Below are positions 43,921 through 52,596 of a stretch of 64,000 bases of DNA, one piece after another (the first letter of the stretch is position 1; each line of letters opens with the position of its first letter). The notes beneath the pieces were generated by a model. That model saw only the letters and a program-made list of their open reading frames with translations, made no database searches and was not told the origin of the DNA. The DNA is taken from positions 558,001-622,000 of the forward strand of contig CAVYQI010000006.1 in assembly GCA_963770635.1 (NCBI GenBank). The letters run 5' to 3'. A program made the translations under genes and the position numbers. This DNA comes from DASZIT01 sp963770635. GTDB lineage: Bacteria > Actinomycetota > Acidimicrobiia > Acidimicrobiales > RAAP-2.

Positions 43921-45292
43921 AGTCGAGGTCTTTGAGGGCGGACTCGATGGCCCGGTGGAAGGTCGGATAGGCGTAGATCATGTGCCGGAGGGTGTGGGTG
44001 GGGACCTCGGCGTGGACGGCCAGGACCAGAAACCCGAGGACCTCCCCGCCGACCGGGCCCATCGAACAGGCGCCGACCAGGACCCCCCGGTCGGCGTCCT
44101 CGATCACTTTGATGAAGCCCTGGTTCCCGGCCTTGTGGATCCAACCCCGGGTGGAGGAGGGAACCGACGCCTTCCCGATGCGCACCTTCAGGCCGGCTTC
44201 GCGGGCGGCGTGTTCGTTCATCCCCACCGAGCCGATCTCCGGATCGGTGAAGGTCACCCGGGGCAGCGCCCGGTAGTCGGCCGGGGTCACCTCCATCTTC
44301 AGGATGTCATTGACCACGATGTCCGCCTGGTACATCGACACGTGGGTGAAGGCCCCCTTGGCGGTGGCATCGCCCACCGCCCACACTCCGTCGACCACCC
44401 GGAGGTGGTCATCGACCGGGATGGCCCGCACCCCGGGGTCGACACCCAGGGACTCCAGATTGAGGCTGCCGATGTCGGGCTGCCGACCGGTCGCCACCAG
44501 TAGGCGCTCGACCACCACCGGATCGCCCTGGTCGAAGCCGACCGAGAAGCCATGCTGGTCGTGGCTGACCGAGGTGATGTTCACCCCGGTGCGGACGTCG
44601 ATGCCCTCGCGGGCGAAGATCTGCTCCAGGAGCGCCCCGGCTTCCGGCTCTTCCGGGCTCATCAGCCGCGATTCGCGCTCGAGGATGGTCACCGCGGAAC
44701 CGAATCGGGAGAACACCTGTCCGAGCTCGACCGCGATCGGCCCACCTCCGATGACGGCGAGGGACTCCGGCAGCTCCTCGGTCTCGATGGCATCCCGGTT
44801 GATCCAGTAGGGGGTGGAGGCCAACCCCGGGATCGGCGGGACGGAGGCCTTGGCCCCGGGGCTGAGGACGATGGCCCGGGAGGCTTCGATGGTCTGGTCG
44901 CCCACCACCACCCGGGTGGGCCCGTCGAGGTGGGCCCATCCGCGGATGAACCGCCCGCCCTTTTCCTCGAAGCGGTCCACCGCCACCTGGTCGTTCCAGT
45001 TGTCGGTGGCATCATCCCGGATGCGCCGGGCCACCGGCGCCCAATCGGGTCGCACGGTGGACTCCCCGGCCATGCCCGGAACCCGCCGGGCCTCGGCCAG
45101 CAGGTTGGCGGCCCGGATCATCATCTTGGAGGGGACGCAACCCCAGTACGGGCATTCGCCTCCGACCAGCCGGCCGTCGATCCCGACCACGTCACACCCG
45201 ACCGTCGCCAGCCGTTCGGCGACATCCTCGCTGCCCGGGCCCATCCCGACCACGATCACCTCGGCCCGATCGGTCACCTTGTCTGCGCTCAT
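43919..45292 (-). CDS. FAD-dependent pyridine nucleotide-disulfide oxidoreductase (MerA/Lpd-like)
   Basis: A 457-residue flavoprotein with N-terminal FAD site (VIVVGMGPGSEDVAE), an intact redox disulfide CPYWGC within GGECPYWGCVPSK, a NAD(P) site (LAVIGGGPIAVELGQVF) and the second FAD motif VWAVGDATAKG. At the C-terminus the usual HPT..E catalytic pair is altered to YPTFHRAIE, Tyr replacing His. This mercuric-reductase-like subgroup is widespread in actinobacteria and not well characterised; mercury reduction is unlikely to be implied. ATG 45292 has AAGGAG six bases upstream. Confidence 0.88.
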   Translation of the reverse strand: MSADKVTDRAEVIVVGMGPGSEDVAERLATVGCDVVGIDGRLVGGECPYWGCVPSKMMIRAANLLAEARRVPGMAGESTVRPDWAPVARRIRDDATDNWNDQVAVDRFEEKGGRFIRGWAHLDGPTRVVVGDQTIEASRAIVLSPGAKASVPPIPGLASTPYWINRDAIETEELPESLAVIGGGPIAVELGQVFSRFGSAVTILERESRLMSPEEPEAGALLEQIFAREGIDVRTGVNITSVSHDQHGFSVGFDQGDPVVVERLLVATGRQPDIGSLNLESLGVDPGVRAIPVDDHLRVVDGVWAVGDATAKGAFTHVSMYQADIVVNDILKMEVTPADYRALPRVTFTDPEIGSVGMNEHAAREAGLKVRIGKASVPSSTRGWIHKAGNQGFIKVIEDADRGVLVGACSMGPVGGEVLGFLVLAVHAEVPTHTLRHMIYAYPTFHRAIESALKDLD

Positions 45293-45355
45293 GGTGTGCT
45301 CCTTCACCCCGGCTCCTCGGGGAACATATCTGCCCTGGTCACTGTTCCACATGAC

Positions 45356-45649
45356 ATGAAGATGCGTGCAACCTGGAACGGGGCCGTGCTGGCCGAGAGC
45401 GACGACACCGTGGTGGTGGAGGGGAATCACTACTTCCCCGAATCCGATGTCCGGGCCGAATACTTCGAGCCCAGCGGGAGTCACACCTTCTGCCCCTGGA
45501 AGGGCGAAGCCAGCTACCGGTCGGTGGTGGTCGACGGCCGGCGCAACGACGATGCCGCCTGGTTCTACCCCGAGCCCAAGGATGCGGCCAAGGAGATCAC
45601 TGACCGGGTCGCTTTCTGGAAGGGCGTCGAGGTCGCCGAAGTCGGCTGA
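45356..45649 (+). CDS. DUF427 protein
   Basis: A 97-residue DUF427 (NTP_transf_9) protein. The family pattern ATWNGAVLAESDDTVVVEGNHYFP, YFEPSGSHTFCPWKGEASYRSV and AAWFYPEP is nearly complete. The family has a beta-rich fold of unknown biochemical role, common in aerobic bacteria. ATG 45356 is the start; a second ATG lies two codons on. Divergent from the oxidoreductase. Confidence 0.9.
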   Translation: MKMRATWNGAVLAESDDTVVVEGNHYFPESDVRAEYFEPSGSHTFCPWKGEASYRSVVVDGRRNDDAAWFYPEPKDAAKEITDRVAFWKGVEVAEVG

Positions 45650-45743
45650 GCCCCTCCTTCCGATCGGGTGGGAGGCGACAAAGCCCGGCAGCTCGACGGG
45701 ATCGACGGGTGCCGGGGGCTTCGGCGGCGGTACGGTGCTCTTT

Positions 45744-46718
45744 ATGAAGTCGACCGGAGGGACCCGGCGCCGGTGGTCAATCGCCGGCCTGCTGGCCTGT
45801 GTTGTCTGCCTGGTGGCGGGGCTGGGCGTGGCCACCACCCCGCCGGCGGGGGCGGCCACCGCGGCATCCCCACCCCTACCCATCGGGACCATCTTCACCG
45901 GACTGGCGGCCGAGATCCTCGCGCCCACCTCGATGCCGCCGGGCACCGACAACTGGAATTGTCACGTCTCCGCCCAGCACCCCTACCCGGTGGTGCTGGT
46001 CCACGGCACGTTGTTCAACGAAGCCGCCAGCTGGCAGGCCCTGTCGCCGATGCTGGCCAACGCCGGCTACTGCGTCTACGGCTTCAACTACGGGGCCACC
46101 TCGCTGACCTTCGGTCGCGCCTTCGGGCTGGCGCCCATCCCCCAGTCGGCCGGCGAGCTGGCGGCCTTCGTCTCCCGGGTCCTGGCCGCCACCGGCGCAC
46201 CCAAGGTCGACATCGTCGGCCATTCCCAGGGCGGGATGATGCCCCGCTACTACCTGGAGGATCTGGGCGGCGCCGACAAGGTCAACATGCTGGTGGGTTT
46301 GGCGCCTTCGAACTACGGGACCACCGTCGACGGGTTCACCGATCTCTACCTGCCGCTGTCGTCGGCGATACCCGGTCTCTCGTTCTCCACCCTCGGCGCC
46401 CCGTCCTTCGATGAGCAGTTCGTGGGCTCTTCGTTCCTTACCGCCCTCAACCGCGGCGGTGACACCGTGCCCGGCGTCAAGTACGTGGTCATCGAGTCTC
46501 GCTACGACGAGGTGGTCACCCCTTACACCAACGCTTTCCTCCACGGTGCCGGCGCCCAGAACATCCTGCTGCAGGATCAGTGCAGCTCGGACTTCACCGA
46601 GCACATCGGCATCATCTACGACCCCGTTGCCCTCCAGGACGTCATGAACGCCCTGGGTCCCGACAGCCCTACCTTCCATCCCACCTGTTCGTTGGTGTTG
46701 CCGGTCTTGAGCGGCTGA
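45744..46718 (+). CDS. Secreted lipase (alpha/beta-hydrolase, lipase class 2 type)
   Basis: A 324-residue exported lipase. Residues 1-38 are a Sec signal (RRWSIAGLLACVVCLVAGLGV, cleavage near PAGAATA). The oxyanion segment PVVLVHGTLFN, the nucleophile elbow VGHSQGGMMPRYYLE and the late Asp/His (SRYDEVVTPY, FTEHIGIIYDP) form a normal serine-hydrolase triad, similar to triacylglycerol lipases of actinobacteria. It presumably degrades extracellular lipids or esters. ATG 45744 is the start; there is no strong ribosome site. Convergent with rlmB. Confidence 0.9.
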   Translation: MKSTGGTRRRWSIAGLLACVVCLVAGLGVATTPPAGAATAASPPLPIGTIFTGLAAEILAPTSMPPGTDNWNCHVSAQHPYPVVLVHGTLFNEAASWQALSPMLANAGYCVYGFNYGATSLTFGRAFGLAPIPQSAGELAAFVSRVLAATGAPKVDIVGHSQGGMMPRYYLEDLGGADKVNMLVGLAPSNYGTTVDGFTDLYLPLSSAIPGLSFSTLGAPSFDEQFVGSSFLTALNRGGDTVPGVKYVVIESRYDEVVTPYTNAFLHGAGAQNILLQDQCSSDFTEHIGIIYDPVALQDVMNALGPDSPTFHPTCSLVLPVLSG

Positions 46719-46748
46719 CCCCACCGCTCACCAACGCCGCGCCCGGTG

Positions 46749-47729
46749 TCAGTTGCGGCGTCGGGCGATGTCGAAACAGGCGATGGCCCCGGCCGTTGCC
46801 ACGTTGAGCGACGACAGGGTCCCGTGCTGGGGGATCGAGGCCAGCGCATCGCAGCGTTTCCGGGTGAGGGCAGCCAGGCCGGTGCCCTCCGATCCGAGCA
46901 CCAGGGCCACCGGCTCCTTGCCCAGGGGTAGCTCGTAGAGGGAGGACGGTGCCTCGCCGTCGAGACCCACGCTCCACACCCCCGCGCTCGAAAGTCGCTG
47001 CAGAGCGTTGGGCACGCCGGGCACCAGGGCCATCCGGAGGTACTCGATGGCCCCGGCCGCGACCTTGGCCACCGTCGGGGACAGGTGGGCGGAGCGGTGG
47101 CGGGGAAGGATGACCCCGGTCACCCCGGCACACTCGGCGCTGCGCAGGAGCGCGCCCAGGTTGTGCGGGTCGGTGATCCCGTCGAGCACCAGGAGGAACG
47201 GCTGCCGACCACCCGGGGAGGGTTCGCACAGCTTCTCGAACGATGTCTCCTCCACCGGTCGGGCCAGGGCCACCACTCCTTGCGGCCCCTCGGTGCGAGC
47301 CACCATATCGATGCGCCGGCGGGACACATAGGAGACCTTCACCCTCCGCTGGGTCGCCAACGCCTCGATCTCATTCAGGATGGCGGCCGGGTCCATGCCC
47401 TCGGCCATCAGCAGTGACTTGACCGGCCTCCGGTTGGCGCTCAGCAGCTCGCGGACCGCCTGGCGACCCTCCACCTGATCGCCCCCGAGCCCCGATGACT
47501 CCGGGCCCCGGCTGCCCGGTCGGTCGCGGTCGCCGCCCGAGCCCCGGCGGCCGGGCATACCGCCGCGGTTGGCTCCGTCCCGTCCCGGAGCACCGGCGCC
47601 ACGCCCGCCCCGAGTGGGGATCGGCTTCCCCGCTCGAGGAGGTCCACCGCGTCCGGACGTCCCGCCCCGGGCTCCACCACCCCGCGAACTGCCGCCGCGC
47701 CCCCGGCTTCCGCCGGCCGCCGGGCTCAC
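46749..47729 (-). CDS. rlmB: RlmB-type 23S rRNA 2'-O-ribose methyltransferase (TrmH/SpoU family)
   Basis: A 326-residue SpoU methyltransferase that methylates a guanosine ribose in 23S rRNA. The substrate-binding domain has EGRQAVRELLSANRRPVKSLLMAEG, and the trefoil-knot catalytic domain has NLGALLRSAECAGVTGVIL, LVLGSEGTGLAAL and SLNVATAGAIACFDIARRR. The start GTG 47729 overlaps the ispF stop by GTGA. The first 80 or so residues are an unusual Gly/Arg-rich tail (many RGG/GRGG units) before the conserved domain, probably an RNA-binding extension. Last gene of the carD-ispD-ispF cluster. Confidence 0.92.
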   Translation of the reverse strand: MSPAAGGSRGRGGSSRGGGARGGTSGRGGPPRAGKPIPTRGGRGAGAPGRDGANRGGMPGRRGSGGDRDRPGSRGPESSGLGGDQVEGRQAVRELLSANRRPVKSLLMAEGMDPAAILNEIEALATQRRVKVSYVSRRRIDMVARTEGPQGVVALARPVEETSFEKLCEPSPGGRQPFLLVLDGITDPHNLGALLRSAECAGVTGVILPRHRSAHLSPTVAKVAAGAIEYLRMALVPGVPNALQRLSSAGVWSVGLDGEAPSSLYELPLGKEPVALVLGSEGTGLAALTRKRCDALASIPQHGTLSSLNVATAGAIACFDIARRRN

Positions 47730-48268
47730 CCGTCCACCCCCCCGGACCCGGTACCTCCGGGAGCGTCGATGACCAGCGGCTGCAGCAGCACCACCGCGGT
47801 GCAGGCGATGCCCTCGGCCCGTCCCAGCGCCCCGAGCCCTTCGGCCCGGGTGGCCTTGACGTTGACCGGGGCCCGTAGCACCTTGCCCAGCCGCTCTCCC
47901 ATCTCGGACACGTAGGGAGCCAGCCTGGGTGCCTCGGCCACCACCGTGCAGTCGGCGTTCACCGGCGACCACCCGGCTTCCCCGGCCAGCTCCACCACCC
48001 GGGTGAGGATGACCAGGCTGTCGGCCCCTGACCAGGTCGGGTCGGTGTCGGGGGCGTGGCGCCCGAGGTCGCCGAGCCCGGCGGCGCCGAGCACCGCGTC
48101 GGCGATGGCGTGGGCCACCACATCCGCGTCACTGTGACCGTCGAGGCCGCGAATGCCCGACCCGCCGATGACCACCCCGCCCAACACCAACCGGCGGGTG
48201 GGGTCGTCCGAGAACCGGTGCACGTCGATCCCCTGGCCGATGCGGAACCTGCCCGCCAGCTCCGTCAT
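47726..48268 (-). CDS. ispF: IspF, 2-C-methyl-D-erythritol 2,4-cyclodiphosphate synthase
   Basis: A 180-residue MEP-pathway enzyme for isoprenoid precursor synthesis. The metal ligands are in GIDVHRF and GLDGHSDADVVAHAIADAVLGA; PDTDPTWSGADS and the terminal NVKATRAEGLGALGRAEGI are also typical. The product is longer by a Gly/Asp tail (GGTGSGGVDG). ATG 48268 overlaps the ispD stop by ATGA. Confidence 0.96.
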   Translation of the reverse strand: MTELAGRFRIGQGIDVHRFSDDPTRRLVLGGVVIGGSGIRGLDGHSDADVVAHAIADAVLGAAGLGDLGRHAPDTDPTWSGADSLVILTRVVELAGEAGWSPVNADCTVVAEAPRLAPYVSEMGERLGKVLRAPVNVKATRAEGLGALGRAEGIACTAVVLLQPLVIDAPGGTGSGGVDG

Positions 48269-48909
48269 CCGGACTCGCGGTCCTGGGCGACGAGAACTTG
48301 CGCCATCACCAGATCCTCGGGATGGGTCAGTTTGAAATTCCGCGACTCGCCGGGCACCGTGCGTACGGTAGCGCCGAGGGCCTCGAGGAGCCCGGCGTCA
48401 TCGGTGGCCTCGCCGCCCTCGGCATGGGCGGCCCGGAGGGTGGCGGCCACGAACGCCTGGGGGGTCTGCACCGAGACCATCCCCTCCCGGTCGACCGTCG
48501 AGGACACCCGGCCGTCGGCGACCCGCTTGACCGTGTCGGTCAGAGGCAGGACGGGGATGGCTCCCTCGACGCCATCTTCGGTGAGTGCTTCCACCACCGA
48601 GGCGAACAAGGCGGCCGAAGCCAGCGGCCGGGCGGCATCATGGACGATGATCACCGAGGCCTCCGCCGGAACTGCGGCCAATCCGGCCCGCACCGAGTGA
48701 GATCGGGTCGGGCCACCGGTGACCATCAGGTCGGCTCCCAGACCCTCACCCGTTGGGGCAGGGGCTGAATCGCCAGGCACCACCACCACGATCCCGTCCG
48801 CCACCGTGCGGGCGGCGGCAACCGACCAGGCCACCACCGGTTTGCCCTGCAACGGGAGGAACTGCTTTTGGCTTCCGAACCGGCTTGCGGTTCCGCCGGC
48901 CACCACCAC
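48265..48909 (-). CDS. ispD: IspD, 2-C-methyl-D-erythritol 4-phosphate cytidylyltransferase
   Basis: A protein of about 214 residues that adds CMP to methylerythritol phosphate. It has VVVAGGTASRFGSQKQFLPL (nucleotide-binding), VIIVHDAARPLAS, and the late TDDAGLLEALGATV and GESRNFKLTHPEDL. The first in-frame start codon is one of three consecutive GTG codons at 48909; homologues start a few residues earlier, so an unusual start (CTG overlapping the carD TGA) is possible. carD lies immediately upstream, ispF immediately downstream. Confidence 0.93.
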   Translation of the reverse strand: MVVAGGTASRFGSQKQFLPLQGKPVVAWSVAAARTVADGIVVVVPGDSAPAPTGEGLGADLMVTGGPTRSHSVRAGLAAVPAEASVIIVHDAARPLASAALFASVVEALTEDGVEGAIPVLPLTDTVKRVADGRVSSTVDREGMVSVQTPQAFVAATLRAAHAEGGEATDDAGLLEALGATVRTVPGESRNFKLTHPEDLVMAQVLVAQDRESG

Positions 48910-48932
48910 TGCCCATATCGGGCCAGCTGGGC

Positions 48933-49409
48933 TCAGGGAAGTTCCTCGTCGAGCCGCATTTCGGCGGTTTCCTCGTCGACGGCGAGGGCAAAGGTGAGCT
49001 CGGACACCAGGATCTGGCGGGCCCGGCTGAGCATCCGCTTCTCGCCAGCCGACAGGCCCTTGTCCTTGTCACGGATCGACAGGTTCCGCACCACCTCGGC
49101 CACCTGGTAGATGTCACCCGAACGCAGCTTCTCCGAGTGGTTCTTGTACCGGCGTGACCAGTTGGTCGGCATCCGGGCTTCCTTCTTCCGGAGCACGGCA
49201 AAGACCTCTTCGACCTCTTCGTCGTTGATGACCTCGCGCAGCCCGACCCCCTCGGTGTTGTCGGAGGGAACCATCAACGTGAGGTCTCCATAGGCCAGGC
49301 GAAGAACCAGGTATTCCTGCTTCTTCCCGAATGCCTCTTTGGTTTCACGTCGTTCGACTACCGCCGCACCGTGGTGCGGATAGACGACCTTGTCACCGAT
49401 GTCGAACAC
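48933..49409 (-). CDS. carD: CarD-family RNA polymerase-binding transcription regulator
   Basis: A 158-residue CarD, an essential actinobacterial factor that binds the RNA polymerase beta subunit and stabilises open promoters, notably at rRNA genes. The N-terminal Tudor-like RNAP-interaction domain is FDIGDKVVYPHHGAAVVERR, and the helical C-terminal domain follows (RRYKNHSEKLRSGDIYQVAEVV). GTG 49409 has AGGAGG five bases upstream. Confidence 0.95.
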   Translation of the reverse strand: MFDIGDKVVYPHHGAAVVERRETKEAFGKKQEYLVLRLAYGDLTLMVPSDNTEGVGLREVINDEEVEEVFAVLRKKEARMPTNWSRRYKNHSEKLRSGDIYQVAEVVRNLSIRDKDKGLSAGEKRMLSRARQILVSELTFALAVDEETAEMRLDEELP

Positions 49410-49557
49410 CGAGCCTCCTGGCGTTGCGTGCAGATCCCGGGCAGGTGCGCATCATCGGGACCGCGTAGAGCGAGCACACCAGGATACACGGAGAAGGCAC
49501 TTCTCCCTCCCCTGGCCCTTCCGGCCAGCACTTCCGCGGCCGGGAAGGCCAAGCGGG

Positions 49558-50655
49558 CTACTGGTAGCGCTCAAAAATGCTGGTTTCGGCCAGGCGGATG
49601 AGGCCGTCCTTCACCGACCGGGCCTTCGCCACCCCGACCCCCTCCACCTGTTCGAGCTCCGACAGCGAGGCCCGCATGATCTGCTGGAGGTTCACGAACC
49701 GGTCGACGATCCGCTCGATGATGGCGTCGGAGAAGCGGGGAAGCCGGGCCAGCAGGCGATATCCCCGGGGCTCCACCCCCGAGTGGGTGTCGGTGAGGGA
49801 CGCCGGCAACGACAGGATGTCGGCCACCTTGTGCACGTTGAGCAGCTCGTCGGAGCCGAGGTTGGCCAGCAGCCCGATGGCTCGATCCACCGACTCCTCG
49901 CGTTTGACCGGGTCCGTCGAGGTCAGCCGCAGGTAGTCCTGGACCACCAGCCGGAGCGACTGCTCCACGCCGTCGACCAGCTCCGCCAGCTGGAGGCGCA
50001 CCAGCCGGCCGTCGTCCCCCAGCTCTACCAGGTACCCCGACACCTCCCTGGCGATGCGCAGCACCATCTCGGCCGACTGGAGCACGCCGGTCACGTCCCC
50101 GACCGACACCGTGTCCTCCACCTCCAGGGTCGACAGCCCGTTGAGGGCCACGTCGTACCGGCTGCGGAACCGCTGCAGGGTGGCTAGGGCCTGGTCGGCG
50201 CGGTCACGCAGCCAACTGATGGGCTGCAGGGTGCGCTTCTGGTCGTTGCGGTAGATGGCGATCACCGACATCGCCGCCGACACCGACAGCACCGGCACGT
50301 CGATCGACCTGGCCACCCGCTCGGCGGTGCGGTGCCGGGTGCCGGTCTCGGTGGTCGGAATCGTCGACTTGGGCATCAGGTGGACGTTGGCCCGGGCGAT
50401 CCGGGAAGCGTTGGGGGCCAGGATGATGGCCCCGTCCATCTTGGCCAGCTCCGACAGTCGCTGGGGGCTGAATTCGGCGTCGACCAGGAAGCCGCCGGTG
50501 CAGATCGACAGCACCTCGGGGCCATCCCCGACCACCACCAGGCCACCCCGTTTGGCCTGCAGGATCCGGTCCAGTCCGTCGCGGAGTGGCCGCCCGGGAG
50601 CCGCCATCGCCAGGGCTTCGTCGAGAGCCGAGCTCTGGCGTGCGCTCACCACCAC
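49558..50655 (-). CDS. disA: DisA, DNA-integrity-scanning diadenylate cyclase
   Basis: A 365-residue diadenylate cyclase making c-di-AMP from ATP and scanning DNA for damage. The DAC catalytic domain contains MDGAIIL (DGA motif) and GTRHRTAERVARS (RHR motif), a long helical linker follows, and the C-terminal helix-hairpin-helix domain has VEGVGVAKARSVKDGL. It lies 13 bases downstream of radA, the usual partner. Start is within three tandem GTG codons at 50655. Confidence 0.96.
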   Translation of the reverse strand: MVVSARQSSALDEALAMAAPGRPLRDGLDRILQAKRGGLVVVGDGPEVLSICTGGFLVDAEFSPQRLSELAKMDGAIILAPNASRIARANVHLMPKSTIPTTETGTRHRTAERVARSIDVPVLSVSAAMSVIAIYRNDQKRTLQPISWLRDRADQALATLQRFRSRYDVALNGLSTLEVEDTVSVGDVTGVLQSAEMVLRIAREVSGYLVELGDDGRLVRLQLAELVDGVEQSLRLVVQDYLRLTSTDPVKREESVDRAIGLLANLGSDELLNVHKVADILSLPASLTDTHSGVEPRGYRLLARLPRFSDAIIERIVDRFVNLQQIMRASLSELEQVEGVGVAKARSVKDGLIRLAETSIFERYQ

Positions 50656-50668
50656 CGCAGGTTACCGT

Positions 50669-52117
50669 TCAGCGCAGTTGGTCGTCCTCGTCCAGCCAAT
50701 CTCGACGATCCTCATGTAGCCACTGCCCAGGATCATCGAGTCGTCCGTGGCCGAACTGGACAATCGCCTCCCTCACCGTCTCCACCCGAATGAGCTCGAT
50801 GCCAGGGGGACCGGGGGGAGACGAGGCCGGCACCACCACCCGGGTGAAACCCAGCCGGGACGCCTCCTCGAGCCGACGCGGGAGATTGGTGACCTGTCGG
50901 ACCTCACCGGCCAGCCCGATCTCACCGACGGCGGCCAGGTCGGCGGGAAGCGGCACCCGTATCGACGCCGACGCCACCGCCATGGCCACCGCCAGGTCGG
51001 CAGCCGGCTCGGTCACCCGGATCCCGCCGGCGACCGAGGCGAAGACGTCGAAACCGAGGAACGGGATCCCGGCATGACGCTCCAGCACCGCGAGAATCAT
51101 GGTCAGCCGGCCGGCATCCAGGCCGACCACCGAACGTTTCGACTGCCCGGTCAACGCAGAAGTGACCAGGGCCTGGAGTTCGACCAGCAGAGTGCGGCGT
51201 CCCTGCATGGCCGGAAGCACGATTCCTCCGGGGACGCCGGTGATTCGGTCCCCCAACAGGAGACGCCCCGGGTCGTCCACCACACTCAGCCCATGATCTC
51301 CCATCTCGAACAGCCCGAGCTCCCCGGTCGGTCCGAACCGGTGTTTGACTGCCACCAGGATGCGGAGGGCATGGTGCCGGTCGCCGTCGAAGCTGAGCAC
51401 GGTGTCCACCATGTGCTCGAGCGCCCTCGGCCCAGCCAGGGCGCCGTCCTTGGTGACATGGCCGACCAGCACGATGGCGACTTGGCGGGCCTTGGCCAGC
51501 CCGACCAGTTGATCAGCGCACTCACGGACCTGGGTGACGCTCCCCGGAACCCCGCCGGCCCGGCGTTCCCCGGCGGTGGCCGGTCCAATGGCCACGGCCT
51601 GGATGGAGTCGATCACCACCAGTTCGGGCTCGGCTTCGACCACCGCGTTGATGACCGCGCCCACGTCGGTCACCGACAGGATCAACAGGCCCGGGGGGAC
51701 CGGGCCCAGGCGCTCGGCCCGCAGCCGCACCTGATGGGCGGACTCCTCCGCCGACACCAGCAGGACCCGGTGGCCGGCCGCCGCCCGGGCAGCCAGAACC
51801 TGGAGCAGCAGGGTTGACTTCCCGATGCCCGGCTCCCCGCCCAGCAGCGTCACCGAACCGGGGACCAGCCCACCGGTGAGCACCCGGTCGAATTCGTCCA
51901 ACCCCGACGGGATGGCGGCGGCTTCGGTCACGTCCACCGACGAGAGGGGCACCGGCATCAATGACAGATCGAGTTCGTTCACCGCTTGCACCAATGGATC
52001 GAGCTCCGACTCTTCGACCAGGGTGTTCCACTCCCCGCAGGTCGGGCACCGGCCCACCCACTGGGCGGAGGTGGCACCACAGTCGATGCATCGGTGACGC
52101 TTCACAGTCTTCGGCAT
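50669..52117 (-). CDS. radA: RadA, DNA repair ATPase/helicase
   Basis: A 482-residue RadA (Sms), which drives branch migration in recombination. The N-terminal zinc finger has CIDCG and CPTCG, Walker A is GGEPGIGKSTLLLQ, Walker B is LVVIDSIQAV, the RadA motif KNRFG appears as KHRFG, and the C-terminal Lon-protease-like domain follows (VVGLDAGRLTMILAVLERH). It forms a two-gene unit with disA. Confidence 0.96.
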   Translation of the reverse strand: MPKTVKRHRCIDCGATSAQWVGRCPTCGEWNTLVEESELDPLVQAVNELDLSLMPVPLSSVDVTEAAAIPSGLDEFDRVLTGGLVPGSVTLLGGEPGIGKSTLLLQVLAARAAAGHRVLLVSAEESAHQVRLRAERLGPVPPGLLILSVTDVGAVINAVVEAEPELVVIDSIQAVAIGPATAGERRAGGVPGSVTQVRECADQLVGLAKARQVAIVLVGHVTKDGALAGPRALEHMVDTVLSFDGDRHHALRILVAVKHRFGPTGELGLFEMGDHGLSVVDDPGRLLLGDRITGVPGGIVLPAMQGRRTLLVELQALVTSALTGQSKRSVVGLDAGRLTMILAVLERHAGIPFLGFDVFASVAGGIRVTEPAADLAVAMAVASASIRVPLPADLAAVGEIGLAGEVRQVTNLPRRLEEASRLGFTRVVVPASSPPGPPGIELIRVETVREAIVQFGHGRLDDPGQWLHEDRRDWLDEDDQLR

Positions 52118-52144
52118 TCCCCGATGGTAGGAAACGGCTGTGTC

Positions 52145-52570
52145 ATGGGGGTGCGATACCGCCTGGGGTGGGCCCTTCCCGGGGGTGAGGCTGTTGAGCT
52201 GACCGAGGAGGCGAACCTCTATGTCAACCTCCCGGCATCAGACCACGGCAAGAGAACGTTCGCGGCCTTCGGCCATGCGGTGGCCGATGGCCCGGTGGGT
52301 CTGAGCCGGCACGCGCTTGTCGGTACCCTGCTCGTCATCACCGGTATCTCGGCCCTTGTGCGCGCCGTACTCACCCGAAGCCCCGTGTCGATCTGCCTCA
52401 CCGAAGCCGCCCTATTGGCAATCCTCGCCGCGTGGAGCTCTGGCCCCAGGTTTGTTGGTGCTATGAGCAAAGGTCCTTCGCTGACGATGGCAATGGCCAC
52501 CGGGGTCGCCCTGCTGTGTTACGCGATCCTGCTATTCGTCCCTCCCGGCGCACTTTGCGGCGCCAGTTGA
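52145..52570 (+). CDS. Membrane protein, unknown function
   Basis: A 141-residue protein from ATG 52145. The first 55 residues are soluble and the rest has three hydrophobic segments (HALVGTLLVITGISALVRAV, ICLTEAALLAILAAWSSG and MAMATGVALLCYAILLFV). No family is recognised. It is divergent from radA with 27 bases between start codons and convergent with the DUF222/HNH gene. Confidence 0.6.
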   Translation: MGVRYRLGWALPGGEAVELTEEANLYVNLPASDHGKRTFAAFGHAVADGPVGLSRHALVGTLLVITGISALVRAVLTRSPVSICLTEAALLAILAAWSSGPRFVGAMSKGPSLTMAMATGVALLCYAILLFVPPGALCGAS

Positions 52571-52596
52571 GGGGATAGTCGGGCGGCAGGGGCGCC

